Notes under the pieces: model-generated | What the model was told of the DNA's origin: nothing | Databases searched by the model: none | Seen by the model: only the letters and a program-made list of their open reading frames with translations | In this document: positions 9,382 to 17,556 of the stretch, one piece after another | Position numbering within the stretch: the stretch's first letter is position 1 | How the letters are laid out: each line of letters begins with the position of its first letter | Translations under genes and position numbers: made by a program | Source of the DNA: Candidatus Sumerlaeia bacterium | GTDB lineage: Bacteria > Sumerlaeota > Sumerlaeia > SLMS01 > JAHLLQ01 | Direction of reading: 5' to 3' | Assembly: GCA_028284075.1 (NCBI GenBank) | Contig: JANQSL010000171.1 | Location: 1 to 64,000 of the forward strand | DNA: 64,000 nucleotides

Positions 9382-10478
9382 GGAGACAACTCCGAAAGTT
9401 CAATGGGGCGGCCTTCCTCGATTGAGCGTTCCGCCGCCAGAGCCACCAGCAGGGAGTCGCGGCCGATCCTGCCGTTTGCGAACGGCTCCTTTCGTTCACG
9501 AACGCAATCGAGGAAATCACGGCGTTGAGCCTGGCATCCAATATGGCCCATGCCCTCGTTGTCGGAAATCATGTCGAGATCGAGGAAATGGAAGGGTTCG
9601 CCAATGCCGCCGATTCCCAAGCGTTGGTCCTGGTAGGCACAGAACTGTCTGCCACTCTCGGCAATTCCCCCAATTTCAAGTCCCTCGGGCATGACATTCT
9701 CAGGCCTGAGGTACATGCAAAGGATCAAGCTCGCTCGTGCTCCGTTTTCATATTCCACCGCGACAACTGCATGATCGACAGTATTGATTTTATCAATGAC
9801 GCGAGGCTCATCAGGACAGTAGGAGCAGTCGATCAAGGAGCCTGATTTCCAGACGTGTTGTCCTCCGGTCGCAAAGACTCGAATCGGATCTGAGCCGATT
9901 ACCCAATTGAAGATGTCAAAGTGGTGACAGTCTTTCTCAACAAGAGTCCCGCCGGTCTGCTCCTGCGCATGGAACCAGTCACGCTGCGGGAAGCATTGGC
10001 GCAGTTCTTTGCACCACATCAGTCGAACGCCGTGTCCGGGCTCCGATCCATACTTCGCCATTGCTCGGTAAAGTGTCGAGTAGCGATAAACAAGTCCGAT
10101 TTGTAGCAATCTGTTTCGCTCTTTTGCATGTCGGATAATTGCATCTGCATCTTCGAGAGTTGTCGATACGGGTTTCTCAAGAAGGAGGTCACAACCGGCG
10201 TCGAGAGCCGCCTCTGCGACTTCGCGATGGAGGAGATCCGGGACCGCAACAATGCATGCATCGACCTTTTCCCGCTTGAGAAGTTCACGATGATTTGTAT
10301 ACACTGCAGGTGCTCTATCGTTTCGCCAATCGATCTGGTGAGCTGTGTACCGCTCCTCTCGAGGTTCCGCTATCGCGACCAGTTCACAGCCATCTATCGC
10401 ATTGAAACCGCGAGCATGGCCGCCACCCATGTCACCCATACCGATTATCGCCAGCCGGACGTTTTGTCGTGTCATCAT
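9369..10478 (-). CDS. Gfo/Idh/MocA family NAD(P)-dependent sugar dehydrogenase
   Basis: 369 residues. The N-terminal Rossmann fold has VRLAIIGMGDMGGGHARGF and the family-defining EKP (LLLEKPVS, about residue 97), whose lysine contacts cofactor and substrate. The C-terminal substrate domain has GGTLVEKDCHHFDIFNWV near 175; its histidines and the aspartate are typical catalytic or metal residues of the family. The substrate is not predictable. Related enzymes oxidise or epimerise hexoses, inositols or uronates. It is in the operon between the pseudopilin and the GHMP kinase. Two adjacent ATG codons compete as start. Confidence 0.85.
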   Translation of the reverse strand: MMTRQNVRLAIIGMGDMGGGHARGFNAIDGCELVAIAEPREERYTAHQIDWRNDRAPAVYTNHRELLKREKVDACIVAVPDLLHREVAEAALDAGCDLLLEKPVSTTLEDADAIIRHAKERNRLLQIGLVYRYSTLYRAMAKYGSEPGHGVRLMWCKELRQCFPQRDWFHAQEQTGGTLVEKDCHHFDIFNWVIGSDPIRVFATGGQHVWKSGSLIDCSYCPDEPRVIDKINTVDHAVVAVEYENGARASLILCMYLRPENVMPEGLEIGGIAESGRQFCAYQDQRLGIGGIGEPFHFLDLDMISDNEGMGHIGCQAQRRDFLDCVRERKEPFANGRIGRDSLLVALAAERSIEEGRPIELSELSPCLR

Positions 10479-10514
10479 TATCGTCGATACTCGTAAGGTG
10501 TCGCTGTTCGTGTT

Positions 10515-11105
10515 TCAGTTGAAAAAATCAATCCCACCGCCGGAGCGAAGGATATCGCCGTTGGAAATCGTCCCGTTCGTCGGATCGTATTTGCCGTTCT
10601 GCGGGACGGCTGAGTCGTCGTCCGGCAGATATCCGACAAGGTCCCAGTCCGTGTCCGGTCCCATGCAGCGAAGTGACCATCCGGATGAACCGTTGAGGAG
10701 AAAGGTGTTGTCAGCATAGACGAAGTATCTCGGGACAGGACCCATGAAGTCCAGAAAGTTCTTCTGAGGGAAGGGATGGGATTCGGGCCGTGCAGCTTGA
10801 AACGGATCCTGCGGGATGTTTGTCATGTAGGCGATCGGAGTGCTGAGAAGGTAAATTTGCGGCTCGCCGAGTTTGCAGTCAGTCGGGCCGAGACATACCT
10901 GAGTGTTGAAGGGCATATAGCGATTGTGGTCGACAACGTAGGATTCAAGAGCAACGGCAACGCTTCTGAGATCCGCTTCGGCCCGACTCACCTTGGCGCG
11001 CGTTTGCGCTTCCAGAAAGTTGGGGACTGCGATGGCCGCAAGAATGGCAATAATGGCCACGACAATGAGCAGTTCGATCAGAGTAAATGCTTTTGGAAGT
11101 CTCAT
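10515..11105 (-). CDS. type II/IV pseudopilin, GspG-like (paralogue 1)
   Basis: 196 residues. It has a very short leader, then FTLIELLIVVAIIAILAAIA from residue 8 (prepilin peptidase cleavage before the F, Glu at +5), continuing AVPNFLEAQTRAKVSRAEAD. The globular part ends with a conserved C-terminal block (MGPD ... YDPTNGTISNGDI) that is also present in the pseudopilins at 27162 and 46261. By family, such proteins are membrane-anchored subunits of a secretion pseudopilus or pilus. There is no other T2SS gene next to it. It sits between the ROK gene and the dehydrogenase in a sugar operon. Confidence 0.88.
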   Translation of the reverse strand: MRLPKAFTLIELLIVVAIIAILAAIAVPNFLEAQTRAKVSRAEADLRSVAVALESYVVDHNRYMPFNTQVCLGPTDCKLGEPQIYLLSTPIAYMTNIPQDPFQAARPESHPFPQKNFLDFMGPVPRYFVYADNTFLLNGSSGWSLRCMGPDTDWDLVGYLPDDDSAVPQNGKYDPTNGTISNGDILRSGGGIDFFN

Positions 11106-11149
11106 GGGTTTCCTCGTTTGCAGGGTGCTGGAGTTTTCTCGCTTCTATT

Positions 11150-11174
11150 TTATTTAGTATTGAATTTAGTAAAT
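11150..11174. promoter_or_regulatory. AT-rich operator/promoter-like motif upstream of pseudopilin 1
   Basis: This AT-rich stretch, 45 bases upstream of the pseudopilin start, has the pattern TTATTT-N7-AATTTA and contains the palindrome ATTTAGTAAAT (11164-11174). The same pattern occurs before the epimerase gene (17475). A looser copy is before the second pseudopilin (27841). It may be the binding site of the ROK regulator encoded next door, or simply an AT-rich promoter. Confidence 0.4.
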
Positions 11175-11227
11175 CTCCTCATACTCCCCTGCCCTTGTCA
11201 AGAGAGACGTGTGGGCTTTTCTCTGTC

Positions 11228-12442
11228 TTAGATGACCTCTTCCACCTGAACGTGGGAGTTGTGGAAAATCTGGTGGAACACTGACGCTGCGGCGCCCATT
11301 GGGCCAAGGTCGACATCCATCTCACTGAGTTGGATGCGCGTGCTTTCGAAGATGGGGCCAAGGGCGTGTTGCCTGACAATCTCCCTCATCCGTTCGAAGA
11401 AGACGTCGGACGATCTGCAGACACGGCCACTCAGGATGACAGCCTCAAGGTCAAAAAGATTGATGACAGTTGCGATGCCGCGGCCAAGCGCCTGCGAAAA
11501 GCGTTCGAAAATTTCCACTGCTTTCCTGTCTCCCCCTCGTGCGAGTTCCGCGAGCTCCGCCGCGTCCTTGACTCTCACCCCTTTTTCCTTGGCCATACGT
11601 AGCAGTCCCGCCCCGGATCCCGTGTTTTCGAGTGCGTCAGGGTGACCGAGAAATCCGGGGACACCACGCTCGCCGATGGGAACATATCCGAACTCGCCCG
11701 CGAACCCCATTTTCCCGGTAAGGACACGTCCGTCGAGTACCAGACCCATACCAACACCATGCCCGATGTTGATGACCGCAAAGGAACGATAGGATCGGCC
11801 CGCCCCAAACCACAGCGACCCCAGTGCCATCATCCGGGCGTCGTTTTGAACCAGGACGGCAACGCCGAGTGCATCCTCCAGCTCGGTTCGAATTCGTGCA
11901 ATAAGCTCCTGTCCCGGTTTTTCCGCCGACTGCTCTTTCGTAACAAGACCCGGAATCGCAATACCGACGCCGCAAAGCGGAGCTGAACTTTCAGTACCGG
12001 TTTCAAGAATGCGGATGGCAACGTTCTTTGCCCACTTGATATGAGCAGCGGGGGTTTTTGATGCCGGTGTCTTGCGTTCGATGCGCGTCATGACTTCGCC
12101 ACCGAGGTTGAGCATCATCCCAATTGTCGAGCGGCGTCCCATATCGATTCCAATGACTGACGCCGCGGCGGAATTCAAGTGGATGGGAATCGGCCGGCGG
12201 CCTCTCGGAATTGCCCGGGCTTCTTCTTCAAGGACAAGTCCGTCTGCAATGAGCTCGTCGACAAGGCTGGAGACACTTGGGAGGTTGTATCCCAGACTCT
12301 TTGAAATTTCAGCTCGAGACAATGGTCCGTTTCTGCGAACTTCGTTCAGGACCACATGCTTACGGATTCGCCGCTTCTCGACGGAGCGGTCAGCCGGTGT
12401 GGAACTGTTTGGAACAATGACCAGATCGGTGCGTGTGCGCAT
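11228..12442 (-). CDS. ROK-family transcriptional regulator (NagC/XylR type) lacking the zinc cluster
   Basis: 404 residues. A winged HTH at about 24-80 (LSRAEISKSLGYNLPSVSSL) is followed by a ROK sugar-kinase-like domain with IGIDMGRRS and the signature INIGHGVGMGLVLDG. The segment where ROK proteins carry GHxxV...CxCGxxGCxE reads GEFGYVPIGERGVPGFLGH here. The His is replaced by Tyr and all Cys of the zinc cluster are absent, so it probably senses sugar without structural zinc. It starts 6 bases after the second permease gene ends, so it is cotranscribed with the importer and is its likely regulator (inference). Confidence 0.85.
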   Translation of the reverse strand: MRTRTDLVIVPNSSTPADRSVEKRRIRKHVVLNEVRRNGPLSRAEISKSLGYNLPSVSSLVDELIADGLVLEEEARAIPRGRRPIPIHLNSAAASVIGIDMGRRSTIGMMLNLGGEVMTRIERKTPASKTPAAHIKWAKNVAIRILETGTESSAPLCGVGIAIPGLVTKEQSAEKPGQELIARIRTELEDALGVAVLVQNDARMMALGSLWFGAGRSYRSFAVINIGHGVGMGLVLDGRVLTGKMGFAGEFGYVPIGERGVPGFLGHPDALENTGSGAGLLRMAKEKGVRVKDAAELAELARGGDRKAVEIFERFSQALGRGIATVINLFDLEAVILSGRVCRSSDVFFERMREIVRQHALGPIFESTRIQLSEMDVDLGPMGAAASVFHQIFHNSHVQVEEVI

Positions 12443-12448
12443 AAGTTA

Positions 12449-13306
12449 CTATCCCTTTATTCCGCTGGTGGCAATACCTTCAATGAAGGCGCGCTGTGCA
12501 AAGAAGAAAACGATGAGAATGGGGATGATGGAAATCATGGCTCCTGCCATCATCAGCGGCCAGTTGCTGCCGTATTGAGTCTGAAGGAAGCTTAGGCCGG
12601 CCGTAAGCGGCATTTTCTCGAGAGTGTCGATGTAGATGAGAGGGTTCAACAGATCATTCCAGCTGTTCATGAACGTAAAGACGCCGAGAGTGGTCAGAGC
12701 GGGGACGGCCAGTGGAACATAGATCCGGAAGAGGATTCCGCCAGGAGTGCAACCATCCACCAGGCCGGCTTCATAGAGATCTCGCGGAACACCGAGAAAA
12801 AACTGCCGCAGGAGAAACACTCCGAATGCGTTGCCAAAGAAGGCGGGAACCCAGAGCGGATAATGAGTGTCTTTCCATCCCAGATGCTGAAAGAGGATAA
12901 AGACAGGAATGATAGTGACCTGATACGGGACCATCAGGGTCGTGACCATGCCTCCAAAAACAACACGACGCCCGGGAAAGGACAGCCTCGCGAGTGCGAA
13001 AGCGGCCATCGAGCACGACAGCAGGACTCCGACAACGTTCAGAATGACCAGCTTGAAGCTGTTGAATAAAAAGGGTCCCATGGGAACCGAGTCGAAGATT
13101 CGCGAATAGTTTTCGATACGAAATGTCTTCGGCAGCAATGTGGGTGGATACTGGAAGGCGCCATCCAGTGTCTTGAGCGAAGTCGATGCCATCCACAGGA
13201 AGGGGAATACCATTGCAACAGCGACAATACTCAACATGATGTAACTGGCAAAGCCGTCGGCTATTCCATTTTGCTCGCGCATCGTGGTCTTCAATAGTGG
13301 ACCCAT
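12449..13306 (-). CDS. CUT1 sugar ABC transporter permease, MalG type
   Basis: 285 residues with six predicted membrane segments. The EAA loop YEAGLVDGCTPGGILFR near residue 190 docks to the ATPase. The C-terminus FIEGIATSGIKG is typical of MalG-like subunits. It overlaps the first permease gene by 16 bases. No ATP-binding subunit is encoded in this cluster; CUT1 importers often share a single MsmK/UgpC-like ATPase encoded elsewhere. Confidence 0.93.
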   Translation of the reverse strand: MGPLLKTTMREQNGIADGFASYIMLSIVAVAMVFPFLWMASTSLKTLDGAFQYPPTLLPKTFRIENYSRIFDSVPMGPFLFNSFKLVILNVVGVLLSCSMAAFALARLSFPGRRVVFGGMVTTLMVPYQVTIIPVFILFQHLGWKDTHYPLWVPAFFGNAFGVFLLRQFFLGVPRDLYEAGLVDGCTPGGILFRIYVPLAVPALTTLGVFTFMNSWNDLLNPLIYIDTLEKMPLTAGLSFLQTQYGSNWPLMMAGAMISIIPILIVFFFAQRAFIEGIATSGIKG

Positions 13307-14211
13307 TTCTTCTGGAGCCAGAACTGTGAGAGGGTCACTGTGAAAATGATCAGAAACAGAGCCGTGCCGATTACGCTGGCGTACCCCATTTCCAGAAACT
13401 GAAAGGCATGCTTGTACAGGTAGTAAACCAGGGTCATCGTTGAGTTGGCCGGCCGTCCGTCCCGGGCCATGATATAGACCTGGTCAAAAACCTGGAAGCC
13501 TCCAATCAGGCTCAGAATAATCACGAAGAACACGACGGGAGAAATGGCTGGCAGTGTGACATGAAGAAATCGTCGGATAACTCCGGCTCCATCAAGTTCG
13601 GCAGCCTCATGAAGGTGGCGTGGCACCGCCTGAAGAGCGGCGAGAAATATCACCATGTTGTACCCGAGACCCTTCCAGACGCTCATTGCCATAATCGCAG
13701 GCATGGCGGTCCGTGGGCTGTTGAGCCATGACACGGGGTCGGGTGGCTGACGGCCGAACAGCTTCATGCAAGTCTCGATCAGGTAGTTCAATACACCATA
13801 ATTGGGGTCGTAGAACCACGCCCAAACGAGGGCAACGGCGACGGTCGACGTGACAACCGGGGTGAAGAAGATCACTCGGAATATGCCCATTCCACGAAGG
13901 GGTCTGTTGACCAGCATTGCCAGGAGCAGTGACAGCACGACCCCCGTGGGAACCGTTCCAACCACGAAATACGCAGTGTTCGCCAGGGATTTCCAGAACA
14001 GTTCGTCCGCCAGAAGGCGGGTCCAGTTGTCCAATGCGACAAATCTCGGCGTACTGATGTTGTCCCAGCGGTAGAATCCAATCATCCAGGAAAACAGAAT
14101 GGGCCCGGCGGCGAAAAAAACAAGACCAACAAGATAAGGACTCGAAAGCAGAAGGCCCCAGCGTCGTTCCATCCGGCCGAGGGATGAGCCCTTAAGTGCT
14201 GGCGTGTTCAT
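13291..14211 (-). CDS. CUT1 sugar ABC transporter permease, MalF type
   Basis: 306 residues, six membrane segments. The first is in LLLSSPYLVGLVFFAAGPIL. The EAA loop is HEAAELDGAGVIRRFLH near residue 220. It lies 2 bases downstream of the binding-protein gene and overlaps the MalG-type gene, so the three form one transcriptional unit. The substrate is unknown; the surrounding Leloir genes suggest a galactose-containing oligosaccharide. Confidence 0.93.
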   Translation of the reverse strand: MNTPALKGSSLGRMERRWGLLLSSPYLVGLVFFAAGPILFSWMIGFYRWDNISTPRFVALDNWTRLLADELFWKSLANTAYFVVGTVPTGVVLSLLLAMLVNRPLRGMGIFRVIFFTPVVTSTVAVALVWAWFYDPNYGVLNYLIETCMKLFGRQPPDPVSWLNSPRTAMPAIMAMSVWKGLGYNMVIFLAALQAVPRHLHEAAELDGAGVIRRFLHVTLPAISPVVFFVIILSLIGGFQVFDQVYIMARDGRPANSTMTLVYYLYKHAFQFLEMGYASVIGTALFLIIFTVTLSQFWLQKKWVHY

Positions 14212-14213
14212 TT

Positions 14214-15536
14214 TCAGGGAACCTGAGCCACAGATCGGTTGCGCAGGACATTATCGACCCGGGCGGCGGCCTCTGTCATCGCTTCCTCAACGCCCTTGCT
14301 GCCAAGCCACAAAAGCTCCATTTCTCCGCGGATCGCATCCTCATATCGTGCAAACCCCTCTGTGAAGGGGAGCACTCGTCCGTGGGACTCAATCTGCCGC
14401 AGAAACGCTTCCTTGTTGGCAGGGTGCTGGTCCAGATAGGTTTCTGAGTATGCCACCTCCTTGAGCGCGGGAATGGAGGTTCCACTTTTTGCGAGTTGTT
14501 CCTGGTAGGTTTTTGAACTCAGGAATCGCACCAGACGCCATGCGGCCTCTTTGTTTTCCGATCCCGAGTAGATCGCGTTGCCGAGGCCGTTTACCGGGGC
14601 GGCGGAAATCTTCCCCTTCGGCAGGGGAGCAACGTCCCAGTCGAAGCCTTCAATTTCCGAGAACAAACGAACCATCCATGAACCTTCAGATGACATTCCG
14701 AGACGCCCCGTCAGGAACATATTGCTGCCGAAGGTCGATGCCTGTGCCGTGTCAGGAGAGACTTTTTCCTTCAGGACAAGGTCTGAGAAGAACCGCATCG
14801 CCTCGACCGCTTCCGGTTCCGCCAGAAGCGAGCGGTTATGATCGGTATTCAGAACTCTGGCGCCGTTCTGCCAGATCCAGGAGATGTAGTGCACCTCCAT
14901 GGACTCGAACGCCGCCAGATAGCCGTAGCTCTCCATCCTGCCGTCACCATTCTCATCAACGGTAAGTGCTCTCGCTTTCTCGATGAAATCCTCCCAGGTC
15001 CAGTCATCATCCGGATAAGGGACGCCGTGCTTGTCGAAGAGTGTTTTGTTATAATAAATACCGATCGTGTTGCAGTCTCGGGGCAATGCCCAAAGGCCGC
15101 TGGAGAAATCGAAGACCTTCACTGTCGGCTCAAAATATTCACCGAGATCGAAGGCGGCAGAGTCTTTCTCCATCCACGGCTGGAGATTTTCGATTTGGTC
15201 TCTGACGACATAGTCGTGGATGTACGTGCCGCCGATCAGAAACACATCCGGGGCGCTTCCCGCCGCCATCTGAGCTTGGAGCTTGTTCCAGTACTCCGCC
15301 CATGAGTTGAACTCGACCCGGACCTTGATGTCCGGGTTTGCCTGTTCAAACTCCCGTATGAGTTCGCGCTCCGCCTTCAATTCCTCGGGCAACCCCCACC
15401 TTGCGAAGCGGATGGTGATTTGTTCGGAGTCACCGGAACCACCACAACCGCTCAGGAGAGCCGCCAGGTGAAGAAACATAAGCACGCTCAGTGTTCCGGC
15501 CCGGAAGCGTGCAGATGGGGCGTGGCATGAAAACAT
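14214..15536 (-). CDS. sugar ABC transporter substrate-binding lipoprotein
   Basis: 440 residues. A lipoprotein signal ends in a lipobox (LLSGC, Cys near residue 31), so it is anchored in the membrane by a lipid. The SBP_bac_1/MalE-like fold begins ITIRFARWGLPEELKAEREL, with the hinge and ligand-cleft signature APDVFLIGG and YYNKTLFDKHGVPYPDDDWTW (about 165-185). An AAGGA-type ribosome site precedes the chosen ATG. It is the first gene of the importer, 65 bases downstream of the GNAT gene. Confidence 0.93.
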   Translation of the reverse strand: MFSCHAPSARFRAGTLSVLMFLHLAALLSGCGGSGDSEQITIRFARWGLPEELKAERELIREFEQANPDIKVRVEFNSWAEYWNKLQAQMAAGSAPDVFLIGGTYIHDYVVRDQIENLQPWMEKDSAAFDLGEYFEPTVKVFDFSSGLWALPRDCNTIGIYYNKTLFDKHGVPYPDDDWTWEDFIEKARALTVDENGDGRMESYGYLAAFESMEVHYISWIWQNGARVLNTDHNRSLLAEPEAVEAMRFFSDLVLKEKVSPDTAQASTFGSNMFLTGRLGMSSEGSWMVRLFSEIEGFDWDVAPLPKGKISAAPVNGLGNAIYSGSENKEAAWRLVRFLSSKTYQEQLAKSGTSIPALKEVAYSETYLDQHPANKEAFLRQIESHGRVLPFTEGFARYEDAIRGEMELLWLGSKGVEEAMTEAAARVDNVLRNRSVAQVP

Positions 15537-15600
15537 ACGTGGTCAATTCATCCTTTCAGGCACACTGGGAAGGTGGGGGAGTGCGGTGCAATCATATTTT

Positions 15601-16527
15601 TTAATATTTAATAAAATATTCCGGCAGAGCATGAGACGCCCTGTAGTGTCTGTTCAGGTCGGGAAAGAATACTCCGCCCCTCTCTGACGGAGTATAGTGG
15701 GTGACTGCTTCGTTTATACCCGCGCAAGCCCGTGAAAGAAGCTTTCTTTTGAGGCCCGAGTGCGCGGGGGGAACGCATACGTCGAGGATATGGTTGTCTT
15801 CCGGGTGTGAACAAATTGCTCTTCGTGCATCTGTAAGAGAGCCAAACCCCTCGATTTTGCCCTCTCCGGAATCGATAATATGAATCCGAGCCTGTGGTGC
15901 TCCCTGTGCAGATCGGTAAACGAGTCGGAGAAAAGAATGTTCGATGGAAGTGGGGAAACACACACCGCCGGCGAGCCAACTCATCCCGTTTGCGGCGGCA
16001 GAAAGTGCAAATGCATTGAGGGCGGGCCAGTCGCTCCACTTCATCTCTCGTACTGTCGGGTTTTTGTTCCCCCGCTCGACCGGACGAAACTCTCGAACCA
16101 TGGAGCCGGACGAATTTCCAACCGGCAAAAAGCCGACCGATGCATAGAAGCGCTCCTGAAAGCTGTCGGCTTCGGTGTTCAAATACAGAGCTCGGCCATT
16201 ATTCCGCTCAAAGTCCTCCAGTGCGGATTGCATCAAACGGCGTGCAAGACCGCGGCCTCGATGCTCGGGGTGCGTGTAAACGTGCCCCAGCAAGCCAGTG
16301 TGATTTCCCTTCCAGACACAAACGCTGGCAACGGGTTTGCCTTCCACAAGAGCGACATGGAAGCGCCATTGCAAGCCGGCGAAGACTTCACTTCGCCCGA
16401 AAGCGAAGTAGTCCTCGACATGATCAAGCCATGGCCTGCCCTTGTGTCCCAACAAGCCCCTGAGGGATGCCTGTTTGTGAGCATCCAGGCCACTCCAGGT
16501 TGCCAGTTCCGCAGCTTCCTGTCTCAT
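15601..16527 (-). CDS. GNAT N-acetyltransferase, two GNAT-like halves
   Basis: 308 residues. The N-terminal half has the acetyl-CoA motif A VYTHPEHRGRGLARRLM (about residues 83-100) followed by LYLNTEADSFQERFYASVGF, typical of the GNAT fold. The C-terminal half has no clear motif A and may be a degenerate second domain. The substrate is unknown. It overlaps the epimerase stop by 4 bases (ATGA), so the two genes are coupled; acetylation of an amino sugar would fit but is speculative. Its last codons form an AT-rich inverted repeat (AATATTT-AATA-AAATATT), which may belong to the promoter of the following importer. Confidence 0.75.
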   Translation of the reverse strand: MRQEAAELATWSGLDAHKQASLRGLLGHKGRPWLDHVEDYFAFGRSEVFAGLQWRFHVALVEGKPVASVCVWKGNHTGLLGHVYTHPEHRGRGLARRLMQSALEDFERNNGRALYLNTEADSFQERFYASVGFLPVGNSSGSMVREFRPVERGNKNPTVREMKWSDWPALNAFALSAAANGMSWLAGGVCFPTSIEHSFLRLVYRSAQGAPQARIHIIDSGEGKIEGFGSLTDARRAICSHPEDNHILDVCVPPAHSGLKRKLLSRACAGINEAVTHYTPSERGGVFFPDLNRHYRASHALPEYFIKY

Positions 16528-17459
16528 GCCTGGACCTCTACTCCAAAGCTGCGAATGGTGCTGTCCAGTCCCTCGGCCAGTGTTACAAGTGGTTTCCAGC
16601 CGAGTGCTCGAAGCCTTGAGCTGTCTCCACAGGAATGACGCACATCGCCAAGTCTGGGTGTTTCATGGACGATCTTCGATGCGGAACCGGCACATCGGAC
16701 AATTTCAGTGGCGAGGTCGTTCACGGTCATTCGTCCACCCGTTGCCACGTTGAAAAGACCGGTGGCTCGCTTTGCCGCGATGATGTTCGCCCGTACGACA
16801 TCTTCGACGAAAACAAAGTCACGGGTCTGATTGCCGTCGCCATGGATTGTAAGCACCTTGTTGGATTGTGCATGGTTTGTAAAGGTTGCCACAGCTGCTG
16901 CATAGGGTGAGTTCGGATCCTGGCGTGGACCGTAGACGTTGAAGTATCGAAGAACGGTGGTCTTCAGTCCAAAGGACTGATCGAAAAGCATGCAGTAATG
17001 CTCCGCCGCCAGCTTGGAGATGGCATAGGGACTCAGAGGCTGTGGCAAATCCGTCTCGCGATGCAGGGGTCTGTCCACCATACCATAAACGGCGGAGGTC
17101 GACGAGAAGACCACTTTCCTGACAGCCTCCTCCCTCGCCGTCTGGAGAACGTTCAGCGTTCCAAGCACGTTGATGCGTTCCGTTTCCCCGGGTTTGTCCA
17201 TGGATTCCGGAACGCTGACCAATGCCGCCAGGTGGTGTACGTAGTCACAGCCTCTCATGACTTTCCTCACGGTTTCAGCATTTTCAACGGAGCCCTCAAC
17301 GAGTTCGCAGTCCAGTCCTTTCAGGTTCGATGCATGGCCGCTCCGGAAATTATCGAGTACTCGGACTGTTGCTCCCTCCTCCATCCAGCCGCGCACAAGA
17401 TGGCTCCCGATAAACCCTGCTCCTCCAGTCACGAGAACGGTTTGCTTTTGCAATGGCAT
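16524..17459 (-). CDS. NAD-dependent nucleotide-sugar epimerase, UDP-glucose 4-epimerase-like
   Basis: 311 residues. Extended SDR fold: NAD motif VLVTGGAGFIGSHLV at residue 8, catalytic Ser-Ser-Thr (SSTSAVYG near 122) and YAISK (Tyr/Lys near 148), then RYFNVYGPRQDPNSPYAA, typical of UDP-Glc/UDP-GlcNAc 4-epimerases. In this operon it is the natural GalE partner of the GHMP kinase and GalT-like protein (inference); UDP-glucuronate or UDP-GlcNAc epimerases share all motifs. It is the first gene of the minus-strand cluster, with an AT-rich palindrome 18 bases before its ATG. Confidence 0.85.
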   Translation of the reverse strand: MPLQKQTVLVTGGAGFIGSHLVRGWMEEGATVRVLDNFRSGHASNLKGLDCELVEGSVENAETVRKVMRGCDYVHHLAALVSVPESMDKPGETERINVLGTLNVLQTAREEAVRKVVFSSTSAVYGMVDRPLHRETDLPQPLSPYAISKLAAEHYCMLFDQSFGLKTTVLRYFNVYGPRQDPNSPYAAAVATFTNHAQSNKVLTIHGDGNQTRDFVFVEDVVRANIIAAKRATGLFNVATGGRMTVNDLATEIVRCAGSASKIVHETPRLGDVRHSCGDSSRLRALGWKPLVTLAEGLDSTIRSFGVEVQA

Positions 17460-17474
17460 GCTGCAACCTCATAT

Positions 17475-17498
17475 TTATTTAGTTCTAAATTTAAAATA
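17475..17498. promoter_or_regulatory. operator-like palindrome in the divergent promoter of the galactose cluster
   Basis: ATTTAGTTCTAAAT (17477-17490) is an inverted repeat with 6-base arms around TT. It lies inside a TTATTT-N7-AATTTA block similar to the one at 11150. It is placed between the epimerase (minus) and the DUF4832 gene (plus), so one regulator could control both directions. The ROK protein at 11228 is the nearest candidate. Confidence 0.45.
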
Positions 17499-17556
17499 GA
17501 TCAAAAATCTCTTGCCGGAGGCGGCACAAGCCCTTTTACATGAACTGAAGGTTACC

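Noticed and set aside
15598-15620. AT-rich inverted repeat at the end of the GNAT gene as terminator
   Set aside because: The stem is all A/T and overlaps codons; it lacks the GC stem of an intrinsic terminator.
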